Below are positions 20,400 through 28,195 of a DNA stretch of 64,000 nt, in pieces. Numbering within the stretch: position 1 is the stretch's first letter; each line of letters opens with the position of its first letter. A program made the position numbers and the translations under genes. The notes beneath the pieces were generated by a model, which made no database searches, was not told where the DNA came from, and was given only the letters and a program-made list of their open reading frames with translations. Origin of the DNA: Bacillus_BD sp050389805 (GTDB lineage Bacteria > Bacillota > Bacilli > Bacillales > Cytobacillaceae); the NCBI RefSeq assembly GCF_050389805.1, contig NZ_CP130945.1, positions 620,001 to 684,000 of the forward strand, read 5' to 3'.

Positions 20400-20882
20400 T
20401 TGGGAAAGATGATTCAACTCTTCTTCTTTTCATTTTTATTCTTAGTTTTATTAAACGGGTGTCAATTTAATAATGAAAAAGAAGATCTATTTGAATTTAA
20501 AGATTCGTTTGTTGGTGATAATAGTTCGATAGGGAGCATTATTAATCAATTGCCGAGTGGTGAATATGTTAAAGGCTTTAAATTGGAAACCAATGACGAG
20601 CCTTATGGGATCATTATAAATTATGAAGGTATAGAAGCGGAAGAAATTGAAAAAACGTATAAAGAAACAGCTATTTACAATGCAAGCTTTATATTTGCTT
20701 TGGTTCAAAATGCAGAGTGGGTTACATTTCGTTTCGATCACAAGGAATATAAGCTAAAAAAAGAAGAACTACAAAATTGGTATGGGGAAGAGTTGCGTAA
20801 TTTTACGAGTGAAGATGAACTAAGAAAATTAACGCAAGAATATTTAAAAGACGAAAATAAAGTAAACGAGTTTTTCAAGTAA
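20400..20882 (+). CDS. small predicted lipoprotein
   Basis: About 160 residues from a TTG at 20400, supported by GGGGAGG at 20385-20391; the upstream ATG at 20370 has no ribosome binding site. The signal peptide ends in a lipobox L-L-N-G-C. The mature part is acidic with no recognised domain; L-P-S-G-E-Y-V-K-G and E-I-E-K-T-Y-K-E-T-A-I-Y-N-A are its most structured segments. A complete dispersed repeat begins four bases after its stop. Confidence 0.7.
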   Translation: MGKMIQLFFFSFLFLVLLNGCQFNNEKEDLFEFKDSFVGDNSSIGSIINQLPSGEYVKGFKLETNDEPYGIIINYEGIEAEEIEKTYKETAIYNASFIFALVQNAEWVTFRFDHKEYKLKKEELQNWYGEELRNFTSEDELRKLTQEYLKDENKVNEFFK

Positions 20883-20887
20883 CAAGG

Positions 20888-20996
20888 TGAAACAGGGGGA
20901 CGGTTCTAAGTGTTTCATAGATGGCATCTATACAATGAGTACATTTGGTTAAACTGGAAAAAATTTTGAAACAAGAGAACCGTCCCCCTGTTTCAA
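20888..20996. repeat. GGGGACGGTTCT inverted repeat, complete copy (site 4)
   Basis: Left arm TGAAACAGGGGGACGGTTCT (20887-20906) plus TGTTTCA; right arm TGAAACA then GAGAACCGTCCCCCTGTTTCA. The centre contains CATAGATGGCATC. The ends are perfect inverted repeats of about 20 bp. The right arm ends just before the AAAGGAGGG that serves the HD-domain gene. Confidence 0.85.
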
Positions 20997-21009
20997 AGGA
21001 GGGATTTTC

Positions 21010-21876
21010 ATGGAACTGATAGAAAAGGCTATTGGATTTGCGGCGAAAGCCCACCAAAACCAGGCTAGAAAAGGAACGGACATTCCTTATATCACACACC
21101 CTTATGCGGTTGGGATGCTTTTACAAAAAGCGGAGTGTTCAGAAGAAGTGATTGCTGCGGGGATCTTGCACGATACACTTGAGGACACCGAAACCACTTT
21201 AACCGATTTGATTGAAGCGTTTGGTGTACATATCGCAATTCTTGTTCAAGCTGCCACTGAAATTGACAAAAGACAGCCATGGGAAGTAAGAAAACAACAT
21301 ACCATTGATAAGTTAAAAGAGGCTTCTATTGAAGAAATTCAGGTCATTGTCGCTGATAAATTACATAACTTGAGATCAATCCGAGCGGATCTTAATCTAC
21401 ATGGGGATTCCATATGGCAACGATTCAATCGCGGTAAACGGGATCAGCACTGGTACTACGCTAGTATTGTGAAAAGCCTATCACCTAGAAAAAATGAGTT
21501 CAACTTAATACTAGAATTGGAAGAGGAAGTAAAAGGAGTTTTTGGCACTTTAGATATTCTTTCTGAACAAGAGATTTCCTTTTTGTTTTCGTGTGCTTAT
21601 CTTCATGTTGATCATGATTTACAGGAAAGATTGGAATCTAAGCAATTACACCGTTTTGCAGAGGAATTGATGGAGGAAGCGGAGAATCTATATCGGAATC
21701 AAGATGAGCGTATCACGGAAAAATTAAATGAACTTCAATCAAGAGGAATCGAGTTTCAATCAAATTCAGAAGGACCATTCATTCTTACTTCGTTTTGTAT
21801 GGCATTTCAACATAAAATGCAATGGTCGGATCAAGAGTTATTTAAACAGGTTAAGAACAACTTATCATTGTTGTAA
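21010..21876 (+). CDS. HD-domain phosphohydrolase, RelA/SpoT hydrolase-like
   Basis: 288 residues. The N-terminal 150 residues carry the HD metal site of (p)ppGpp hydrolases: T-H-P near residue 30, H-D-T-L-E-D-T at about 58-64, and A-D-K-L-H-N-L near 120. The synthetase, TGS and ACT domains of full RelA/SpoT are missing, so it looks like a stand-alone hydrolase of a nucleotide such as ppGpp, although the C-terminal 130 residues are unfamiliar. RBS AAAGGAGGG follows a repeat element directly. Substrate not proven. Confidence 0.78.
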   Translation: MELIEKAIGFAAKAHQNQARKGTDIPYITHPYAVGMLLQKAECSEEVIAAGILHDTLEDTETTLTDLIEAFGVHIAILVQAATEIDKRQPWEVRKQHTIDKLKEASIEEIQVIVADKLHNLRSIRADLNLHGDSIWQRFNRGKRDQHWYYASIVKSLSPRKNEFNLILELEEEVKGVFGTLDILSEQEISFLFSCAYLHVDHDLQERLESKQLHRFAEELMEEAENLYRNQDERITEKLNELQSRGIEFQSNSEGPFILTSFCMAFQHKMQWSDQELFKQVKNNLSLL

Positions 21877-21921
21877 ATTTACTATTGTCATTGATTTAAT
21901 AAATATTAGGTGGAGAGAATC

Positions 21922-22221
21922 GTGAGAAAAAGTATGGCTGTTATACTTGGGTGTTTAATTTTAGCTATTCTAATTTACGGTCAAGATATCGCTTATTTTT
22001 TAAATGAAAATTCCCCTGAAATACCGCCAATTCAATACTTAACGGTTTTAACGATTATAAGCTTATTTTTCTTTTTAAGTTCTCTTTTCTTAACCTATTT
22101 GCTCTACAAGAAAAAAAGAGTGAAATGGGAGAAATACGGTTTGCTTTTTTCAATCCCTTTTGTCATAGGATTCCTTACCTCTTGGTGGTCAATATTTGTT
22201 TTAGCTATGTGGTGGGGGTAA
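21922..22221 (+). CDS. three-helix membrane protein
   Basis: About 99 residues from GTG 21922, with AGGTGG eight bases before. Helices at roughly 6-22, 37-59 and 70-96; the second is phenylalanine-rich and followed by K-K-K-R. The C-terminus is W-W-S-I-F-V-L-A-M-W-W-G. Family not recognised. An in-frame GTG at 21910 is the alternative start. Confidence 0.6.
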   Translation: MRKSMAVILGCLILAILIYGQDIAYFLNENSPEIPPIQYLTVLTIISLFFFLSSLFLTYLLYKKKRVKWEKYGLLFSIPFVIGFLTSWWSIFVLAMWWG

Positions 22222-22226
22222 TGTGT

Positions 22227-22282
22227 AGAGGGCAGCCTAATCCACTATAGCATTAACAGAGGAGGAGACAGCCCCTTTTCTT
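22227..22282. terminator. degenerate long hairpin, TTAA-loop repeat family (site 2)
   Basis: GAGGGC-AGCC and the complementary GG-AGACAGCCCC flank a CATTAACAG loop, between two convergent genes. Pairing is imperfect compared with the other copies. Confidence 0.5.
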
Positions 22283-22288
22283 CTTGTT

Positions 22289-23158
22289 TTAAGTCGGAAA
22301 TTTTTCCGGGTTCATCGTTAAATAGATTTCGTTGATGGTTTGATTACAAATATAGAAGCTGATGATACTATGAAGTTTGTCGTTCAAATATATGATGATA
22401 GCGGGTTGAGCGTTGACATTTTTGATTTCGAAATAAAAGTCTGTATCAGTCTTTTTGCTGATTCCGTATAAAAAAGCCAAGACGTGGGATGGAGATTCGA
22501 TTGGACGAATAGCGGCCTTGACCTTTCCTCCACCATCCGAATAGAGCGTAACTTTATCCGATAACAGTTCTAATATGACGTTGGTATTATGAGTCTGAAA
22601 GGCTTGGATAAATCGATCAATGATGGCTTTGTTTTTCTCATAGTTTAAACTCTCCCCCTTGATATGCGAGATTTTCTGTTTTGCCCGGCTCACCATTTTC
22701 CTGCAGTTCTCCTCTTTCTTTTCAATGATGTGACTAATCTCCAGGTAGGAGAAATGAAAGATTTCTCTTAAAAGGAGGGTAGCTCGTTCATCGGGTGTCA
22801 AATGCTCCATCATCCGTAAATAGGCAATACTCAACCCCTCTTTTTGAATAAGCACTTCAGACGGACCAAAGTGGGCTACGTTCTCTAGGAATAGGGGCTC
22901 GGGATTCCATGGACCTACATACTGTTCCCGTTTGTACCGTGCAGACTTTAATACATCAAGACAGCGGTTCGTCATGATCTTGCAGAGGTATGATTTCTTA
23001 TTATCAATCTGGCTGTCATTGATTTGGTATGCTTTTAAAAAAGTATCTTGTACAAGATCTTCTGCTTCGGCAACTGAACCTAACATTCGATAGCCGATGG
23101 AGAATAATAAGGGTTTAAACTTTATATAATCTTCATTGCTAATTTGCAGGTGATTCAC
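22289..23158 (-). CDS. ECF41-type RNA polymerase sigma factor (SigJ-like)
   Basis: 289 residues. Sigma region 2 at about 10-75 (F-S-I-G-Y-R-M-L-G-S-V-A-E-A-E-D-L-V-Q-D-T-F), region 4 at about 105-160, and a SnoaL-like C-terminal extension of about 120 residues. The hallmarks of the ECF41 group are present: D-G-G-G-K in the extension, a W-N-P-E-P-L variant of the linker motif and a terminal N-P-E-K. In this group the extension replaces an anti-sigma factor. Its start overlaps the upstream FAD oxidoreductase by four bases; both lie behind a matching ECF41 promoter. Confidence 0.9.
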   Translation of the reverse strand: MNHLQISNEDYIKFKPLLFSIGYRMLGSVAEAEDLVQDTFLKAYQINDSQIDNKKSYLCKIMTNRCLDVLKSARYKREQYVGPWNPEPLFLENVAHFGPSEVLIQKEGLSIAYLRMMEHLTPDERATLLLREIFHFSYLEISHIIEKKEENCRKMVSRAKQKISHIKGESLNYEKNKAIIDRFIQAFQTHNTNVILELLSDKVTLYSDGGGKVKAAIRPIESPSHVLAFLYGISKKTDTDFYFEIKNVNAQPAIIIYLNDKLHSIISFYICNQTINEIYLTMNPEKFPT

Positions 23159-24420
23159 CTCTTTTTTTCTAGAATTTCTTGGGCGGCCTGTAGCCCGCTT
23201 GTAACAGCGCCTTCAGCTAAAATCGAGTGAGGAGAAGCCCAGTCTCCCGCTATATATAATCCGGGGATCTCTGTTTTAGAACGGAGCAGTTGTTTCTCAT
23301 CTCCTATTTGAGGGAAGCGCTGATTTACGATTAGACGCGGAATATAGCGACTTGTAATCTGGTATTTTTGCCAGTCCGGTTGTAGTTTTTCTAGAAATTG
23401 ATGCAGCTCCTTTTGTACTCTTTTCCCATCTATGTGTTCATCTGGGTGGTGATATTTAAACAGATGTAGAACTATGCTTTTTCCATCGTCAGAAAGTTTG
23501 GCAACATTTGAATGGACAGAATAATACAGTGGGTCTGACAGGTTCATGGCAAATAATCTCTTTGGATTCGGAAGCTGAGATAAGGCAACATCAAGTGTCG
23601 AACCGGTAACAGGTATGGTATTGGTAAAAAAACTACTTTTCAGGCAATGGACCATGTTTGGAAGTTCGTTCGGTGCCGATGTATAAATCACATGTTTTCC
23701 GAGAATGTCCTTACCATCTGATAAAACCAGTCGAATCTGCTGTTCCTCTGCGATGATTTGTTTTACAACAGTATGCGTTTGAACCTTTACACCTGAGCTG
23801 ACTGCACGATTATGGAGTTGATCAACCAGCGACTGCCAGCCGCCATCAAGATAAAGGACTCCGCCCATTACAGCCTTCATATGCGAAACCATTATTTTTG
23901 CGCTCACTTTTTCTGGTGCGTGGCAATATGTCGCTAGCCTACCTAATAGGTAGAGTAATGACTGAACTTTATCTGATTTTGCTATTTGTTTAACCCATTG
24001 TTGAAATGTTTGGTTGGTCAATTTTTCGGAATCCATGTTCGTCATTTTAAATAAAACTTTGACCCATTCCATCCGTTCCTTTCCATTTAATAGATTAGTA
24101 GAAAAAAACCCTAAAGGAGTAAAAGGGGCGGAATATTCAATCTGGTTTTCAATGAGAACACCTCCTAATTTCGGTGATTTCCCGTGAAAACGAATACCCA
24201 TTTCTTCGAGAATGGTTTTCGCTTTTCCTTTTTTATAAAAGGCATGAGGCCCTAAGTTGAAATATTGACCATGTATTCTATTTGTTCTCGCCCTACCGCC
24301 AACATCTTTTCCTTTTTCGAGGATGACGATCGATCCTTTTCTTTTTGCTAACGCATTTGCCGCCACATAACCTGCTAAACCACCACCAACAATGACGACA
24401 TCCCACATTTGAGTCATCAA
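23155..24420 (-). CDS. NAD(P)/FAD-dependent oxidoreductase (phytoene-desaturase/amine-oxidase-like)
   Basis: 421 residues. FAD-binding V-G-G-G-L-A-G-Y at about 10-17, then E-K-G-K-D-V-G-G-R-A, and the C-terminal G-L-Y-I-A-G-D-W motif that contacts the flavin. Overall layout is that of protoporphyrinogen oxidase/phytoene desaturase-like enzymes; the substrate is unknown. ECF41 sigma genes are usually paired with a carboxymuconolactone decarboxylase, oxidoreductase or epimerase, and this gene fills that role. First gene of the operon. Confidence 0.87.
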   Translation of the reverse strand: MMTQMWDVVIVGGGLAGYVAANALAKRKGSIVILEKGKDVGGRARTNRIHGQYFNLGPHAFYKKGKAKTILEEMGIRFHGKSPKLGGVLIENQIEYSAPFTPLGFFSTNLLNGKERMEWVKVLFKMTNMDSEKLTNQTFQQWVKQIAKSDKVQSLLYLLGRLATYCHAPEKVSAKIMVSHMKAVMGGVLYLDGGWQSLVDQLHNRAVSSGVKVQTHTVVKQIIAEEQQIRLVLSDGKDILGKHVIYTSAPNELPNMVHCLKSSFFTNTIPVTGSTLDVALSQLPNPKRLFAMNLSDPLYYSVHSNVAKLSDDGKSIVLHLFKYHHPDEHIDGKRVQKELHQFLEKLQPDWQKYQITSRYIPRLIVNQRFPQIGDEKQLLRSKTEIPGLYIAGDWASPHSILAEGAVTSGLQAAQEILEKKR

Positions 24421-24453
24421 GAAAACCTCCTATACCTAATATTTCACACTTAA

Positions 24454-24480
24454 GACGATGGAGAGAAGAGATTTGTGACA
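24454..24480 (-). promoter_or_regulatory. ECF41-type promoter
   Basis: On the minus strand, TGTCACA (24480-24474), 16-bp spacer, CGTC (24457-24454), 33 bp before the oxidoreductase start. This is the promoter signature reported for ECF41 sigma factors, as I recall it, which implies that the sigma factor drives its own operon. Confidence 0.8.
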
Positions 24481-24499
24481 GTGAAACACGATGAAAAAG

Positions 24500-24563
24500 G
24501 AAAAAGGGTTCAATTCCCCAAGCTGTTAAAGTATTAACACAGCAGGGGAATGAACCCTTTTTC
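24500..24563. terminator. long hairpin terminator, TTAA-loop repeat family (site 3)
   Basis: AAAAAGGGTTCAATTCCCC and AGGGGAATGAACCCTTTTT flank a loop with GTATTAACAC. Followed by T-runs in both directions, so it can terminate the minus-strand VOC gene. Confidence 0.85.
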
Positions 24564-24565
24564 TC

Positions 24566-25447
24566 TTAACTTTCATACGCCTTCACTAATTCAGCGATAT
24601 TAAATTTTTTCATTTTAAGAAAAGCTTCTGTTACTTTTGCCAGTTTTTCCGGATCCTTTTCTTCCATGATTTTATTCATAATCGAGGGGTTAATTTGCCA
24701 GGATAATCCGAATTTGTCCTTCAGCCAACCACATTGCTCGGCTTCAGGAAATGCAGATAATTTTTCCCAATAATAATCGATTTCTTCTTGTGTATCACAG
24801 TTGACCAAAAAAGAAATCGCTTCGTTAAATGTAAAAGGGTGCTCGTGCGCACTGTCCATTGCTGTAAAGTTTAGATTTTCAAGGGTGAATGCTCCTTGCA
24901 TGATCGTTCCCGGTTTATCAGGTGCTGCATTTTCCCCATACTTAATGATATTTCCAATCGTAGAATGTTGGAAGACGCTCGTATAATGGTTAATCGCTTC
25001 TTCAGCTTTTCCGCATTGTTCACCTACAAACAGAAGGGCAGGGGTGATTTTTTGTTTGATCTCAACATCCCCCATATACATAATCTGCCATGAAAGGCCG
25101 TATCGGTCATTCAACCAACCATATTTTTCACTAAATGGATATTCACTTAAAGGCATGAGAGCTACGCCACCATCAATCAGTTGTTCCCATAAACGATCCA
25201 CCTCATCTACTGTGTTACAAGCGATAACAAAGGATACCGCTGGTGTGAATTTAAAATAAGGTCCAGCGGAAAGTAACATAAATTCTTGTCCAGCCAATTC
25301 AATTGTAATCAATTCAACCGTTCCTGACGGCGTACTATGTAAAACCGTTTTATCCCTTAGTTTGGAATCCTCAAACAAGGACATATAGAATTGCGAAGCT
25401 TCATCAGCTTCCTGATCAAACCATAAATGTGGAATAATTTTTTGCAT
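24566..25447 (-). CDS. VOC family protein, two PhnB-like domains
   Basis: 293 residues made of two similar halves: residues about 2-130 (I-P-H-L-W-F-D-Q-E-A-D-E-A ... Y-G-L-S-W-Q-I-M) and 133-265 (T-P-A-L-L-F-V-G-E-Q-C-G-K-A ... F-G-L-S-W-Q-I-N). Each half is a PhnB-type glyoxalase/bleomycin-resistance fold. Several members are annotated as ubiquinone-methyltransferase-like, but no activity is established. AGGAGG RBS. It ends at a hairpin terminator. Confidence 0.9.
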   Translation of the reverse strand: MQKIIPHLWFDQEADEASQFYMSLFEDSKLRDKTVLHSTPSGTVELITIELAGQEFMLLSAGPYFKFTPAVSFVIACNTVDEVDRLWEQLIDGGVALMPLSEYPFSEKYGWLNDRYGLSWQIMYMGDVEIKQKITPALLFVGEQCGKAEEAINHYTSVFQHSTIGNIIKYGENAAPDKPGTIMQGAFTLENLNFTAMDSAHEHPFTFNEAISFLVNCDTQEEIDYYWEKLSAFPEAEQCGWLKDKFGLSWQINPSIMNKIMEEKDPEKLAKVTEAFLKMKKFNIAELVKAYES

Positions 25448-25467
25448 AAAAAATCCTCCTCGATAAT

Positions 25468-25597
25468 TGAAACAGAGGGACGGTTCTCAGTGTTTCATAG
25501 ATGGTATGCATACATTTAATGCTAGCATAATCTCTTTGTTTATCTTTTTTGCAAAAAAGACAAAACGGATGGAACAGGAGAACCGTCCCCCTGTTTA
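25468..25597. repeat. GGGGACGGTTCT inverted repeat, copy (site 5)
   Basis: Left arm TGAAACAGAGGGACGGTTCT (25468-25487) then TGTTTCATAGATGG; right arm GGAACAGGAGAACCGTCC CCCTGTTTA ends at 25597. Same layout as site 4, with a longer centre. Confidence 0.8.
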
Positions 25598-25776
25598 TTA
25601 TGATCTCCCTATTATAGGAAAAATATCTTTTTTATCTTGAACAAAGTCAATGTTAGAAGTTGTCCACTTTTTTAGGTAACTCTAGAAAGTATATAACACT
25701 AGACGATAATTGTTACAGTTAAAAGTGCTATACTTATATCATTCTTTTGGAATATTTATAAAATGAGGTGTAAGAA

Positions 25777-26400
25777 TTGGGGAGAAGAATCGTTATTTAT
25801 CTGACTGGCTTGGCGACTACTGCGTTGGGGATTGCCTTAATTATCCTCTCTTTTGTCGGGGCAGGTCCGTGGGATGCAGTCGCAACCGGATTAGCGAATC
25901 ATCTGGGGTTAACGATTGGAACATGGTCGATTATTTCCCAAATTGCATTCACATTGATTACTTGGTTACTAGAAAAAACTAGATTTAGGATTGAATCCAT
26001 GATTCCTATTGCGATCAGGAGCTTTTTCTTAGATATTTGGATTTATGTTGTTTTGGCGAACGTTGACTTTTCATTTTCGTGGGTATTTCAATGGTCTGCT
26101 TTTACCATGGGTCTGATTCTAGCGGGAGTTGGGATGGGAATCTATATGGAGGCCCGCTTTCCAAAAACACCGATCGATGGATTAATGGTTGCGTTAAGTC
26201 AAAAATGGAACTGGAGTCTAAACAAATCAAGAATGAGTATTGAGATTACGGGTGTGATCTTAGGATTTTTATTAAGTGGACCAGTAGGATTTGGGACCAT
26301 CGTAACCGCATTATTTTTAGGAAGAATCATTCAATTTTCTAATGCTAAAGTTAAAAAGCTATTAAGCACTCAAACTGATACCGTAGAAATTCAAGCGTAG
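25777..26400 (+). CDS. YczE/YitT-like membrane protein
   Basis: 207 residues with five to six membrane helices. Characteristic segments are G-L-A-T-T-A-L-G-I-A-L, F-V-G-A-G-P-W-D-A-V-A-T-G-L and F-P-K-T-P-I-D-G-L-M, which match the YczE/YyaS group related to YitT. In B. subtilis YczE influences bacillaene synthesis; a transport role is not established. TTG start with AGGTG upstream. A repeat element follows its stop directly. Confidence 0.82.
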   Translation: MGRRIVIYLTGLATTALGIALIILSFVGAGPWDAVATGLANHLGLTIGTWSIISQIAFTLITWLLEKTRFRIESMIPIAIRSFFLDIWIYVVLANVDFSFSWVFQWSAFTMGLILAGVGMGIYMEARFPKTPIDGLMVALSQKWNWSLNKSRMSIEITGVILGFLLSGPVGFGTIVTALFLGRIIQFSNAKVKKLLSTQTDTVEIQA

Positions 26401-26475
26401 TGAAACAGGGGGACGGTTCTAGGCGTTTCATAGATGCTATGCATCTAGAAAACGCTAGAATCGACTCCCTGTTCA
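26401..26475. repeat. GGGGACGGTTCT repeat, degenerate copy (site 6)
   Basis: Left arm TGAAACAGGGGGACGGTTCT (26401-26420), then CGTTTCATAGATG; the right arm (CTAGAATCGACTCCCTGTTCA, without the GAACCGTCCCC core) is decayed. It starts one base after the YczE-like stop codon. Confidence 0.75.
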
Positions 26476-26612
26476 TTTTTTTAGATGCGTTAAAAAACAA
26501 ATAAAACATGAGTAAGATTCCTATAATAAACAATAAAAATTTATTGATAATCAATAAATTTTGTTTTAAGATAGAAATATAATAATTCATTTGCAATGGA
26601 GGGAATGATGAT

Positions 26613-27131
26613 ATGAGTCTCATTTTATTAATGGGTATGATTGGAATCTTACTCGTTCTTTTTTTAAAAAGACCAATAATCGATACAATCGCTAAAGATA
26701 ATAAGATAGTGTATAAGTTCCAAAATGCAAATTGGTTTCAAAACCATTGGTTATCTGGACTATTCTTGTTTGGTCTGAACGCAGTTTTATTCTTTTCAAC
26801 TGTTCTTATTCTCTATTTGTTTATGTTTTTATTTATCCCGTTCGTTCATTTTTTTGTTATGTTATTAGCTGTCATGATAAGCATCTATGTCTGGATAATC
26901 ATTCATAAGTCTTGGAAAGGGACAAAAAGGAACCGTTTAAAGCTTGGAGCGGTAGGAAGCAGTTTTTATCTTTTCTTAACCATGATGTTTGTATTTTGGT
27001 TAGTTACTTTGACGCCATCTTATCCTGGCGATGATACATTCATGGGTGCCGTTGGATTAGTATTTGCTATGATCGTGACCTCTATGGCATTTGTTACATG
27101 TATGGTTATAACAGGTTTTTCGAAAGCTTAA
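26613..27131 (+). CDS. four-helix membrane protein of unknown family
   Basis: 172 residues with helices at about 2-17, 48-85 (two closely spaced), 108-128 and 146-168. The loop after the first helix is basic. TGGAGGG RBS. No family recognised and no conserved charged residue inside the membrane segments. Monocistronic as far as can be seen. Confidence 0.65.
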   Translation: MSLILLMGMIGILLVLFLKRPIIDTIAKDNKIVYKFQNANWFQNHWLSGLFLFGLNAVLFFSTVLILYLFMFLFIPFVHFFVMLLAVMISIYVWIIIHKSWKGTKRNRLKLGAVGSSFYLFLTMMFVFWLVTLTPSYPGDDTFMGAVGLVFAMIVTSMAFVTCMVITGFSKA

Positions 27132-27395
27132 AATTGCTGGATATTTTTTACAGAACTTCCCGAACGAGAAAGCTCACTGCTTCAGCTGTGTAAGTAGTTA
27201 AGATGAACTAAACCATCATTTTATATTCCCTTTTTATTATCAGAAACATTAACTTTCAATGGTTATCAAAATAATGAAATGGTAGTAGTTAGATAAATCC
27301 AAACCTGTGAAAATAAGTAATCAAACGACTATAATAAATGGTAGCTGAACCACTAAAAAATGAATGTAAATTGCAATTTAAATAATGGGGGTTAA

Positions 27396-27944
27396 ATGAA
27401 AATGACAAAAGAGGCTTTATTAATTGTGGATATGAGTAATGATTTTGTAGCCGATCATGGAACATTAACGGTTGGGAAACCTGGGCAAGAAATCGTGCCT
27501 TATATTAAACATTTGGCAACAAGATTTTTAGCGGAGGGAAATGTCGTTGTCGTATCGATGGATGCCCATCAACCAGATGACCCACATTTTGAATTATGGC
27601 CACCACATAATATTGTAGATACTGAAGGTCAGCAATTGTATGGGGAATTAAATGATTGGTTTGAAACTCATAAAGAGCATGAAAATGTCATCTATTCACC
27701 GAAAACGAACTATAATGCATTCTTTCAAACCGATTTAGCTGAAAAATTAAGAGGTTCAGGAGTAGAAAAGGTTCATATTGTTGGAGTTACTACGGATATT
27801 TGTGATTTTTTAACCGTAGCAGGAGCCGATGCAGAAGGATTTAAAACAACCATTCATCGACGAGGGGTCGCTACATTTACGGACCTTGGAGACACAATGC
27901 TTAACCATATGAAACGTTGCTTCCATACTGAAGTAATCGAATAA
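27396..27944 (+). CDS. pncA: isochorismatase-family cysteine hydrolase, probable nicotinamidase
   Basis: 182 residues. Catalytic Asp in I-V-D-M-S-N-D-F, metal-site residues in D-A-H-Q-P-D-D-P-H and P-P-H-N-I, Lys in S-P-K-T-N-Y-N-A-F and nucleophile Cys in T-T-D-I-C-D-F. The spacing and the P-P-H-N-I...T-E-G block agree with Bacillus nicotinamidase (nicotinamide to nicotinate plus ammonia, NAD salvage). Other isochorismatase-family amidases cannot be fully excluded. It ends before a terminator at 28079. Confidence 0.78.
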   Translation: MKMTKEALLIVDMSNDFVADHGTLTVGKPGQEIVPYIKHLATRFLAEGNVVVVSMDAHQPDDPHFELWPPHNIVDTEGQQLYGELNDWFETHKEHENVIYSPKTNYNAFFQTDLAEKLRGSGVEKVHIVGVTTDICDFLTVAGADAEGFKTTIHRRGVATFTDLGDTMLNHMKRCFHTEVIE

Positions 27945-28078
27945 TGGAGGGGGCTATTGATCTCTCTTCAATGCAGACAGAAGTAGGTCCTCCAAATATG
28001 ATCCTGTTAACCTAATTAAACTTATATTTATTCAATATACATTCGGCATTTGATCAATCCGGGTAATGCAATCTAAAG

Positions 28079-28120
28079 CGCCAGGCACTATCCCATTTGG
28101 AAGTGCCTGTCCCCTTTTTT
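28079..28120 (+). terminator. terminator of the nicotinamidase-like gene
   Basis: CCAGGCACT pairs with AGTGCCTG, followed by CCCC and six T. Confidence 0.8.
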
Positions 28121-28195
28121 CATCACGAAAAGGTTGGAAAATAGAATTTATTTTATCAAAGCGGCTGGTAATGTAGACTGGTCGCTTCTATAGAA

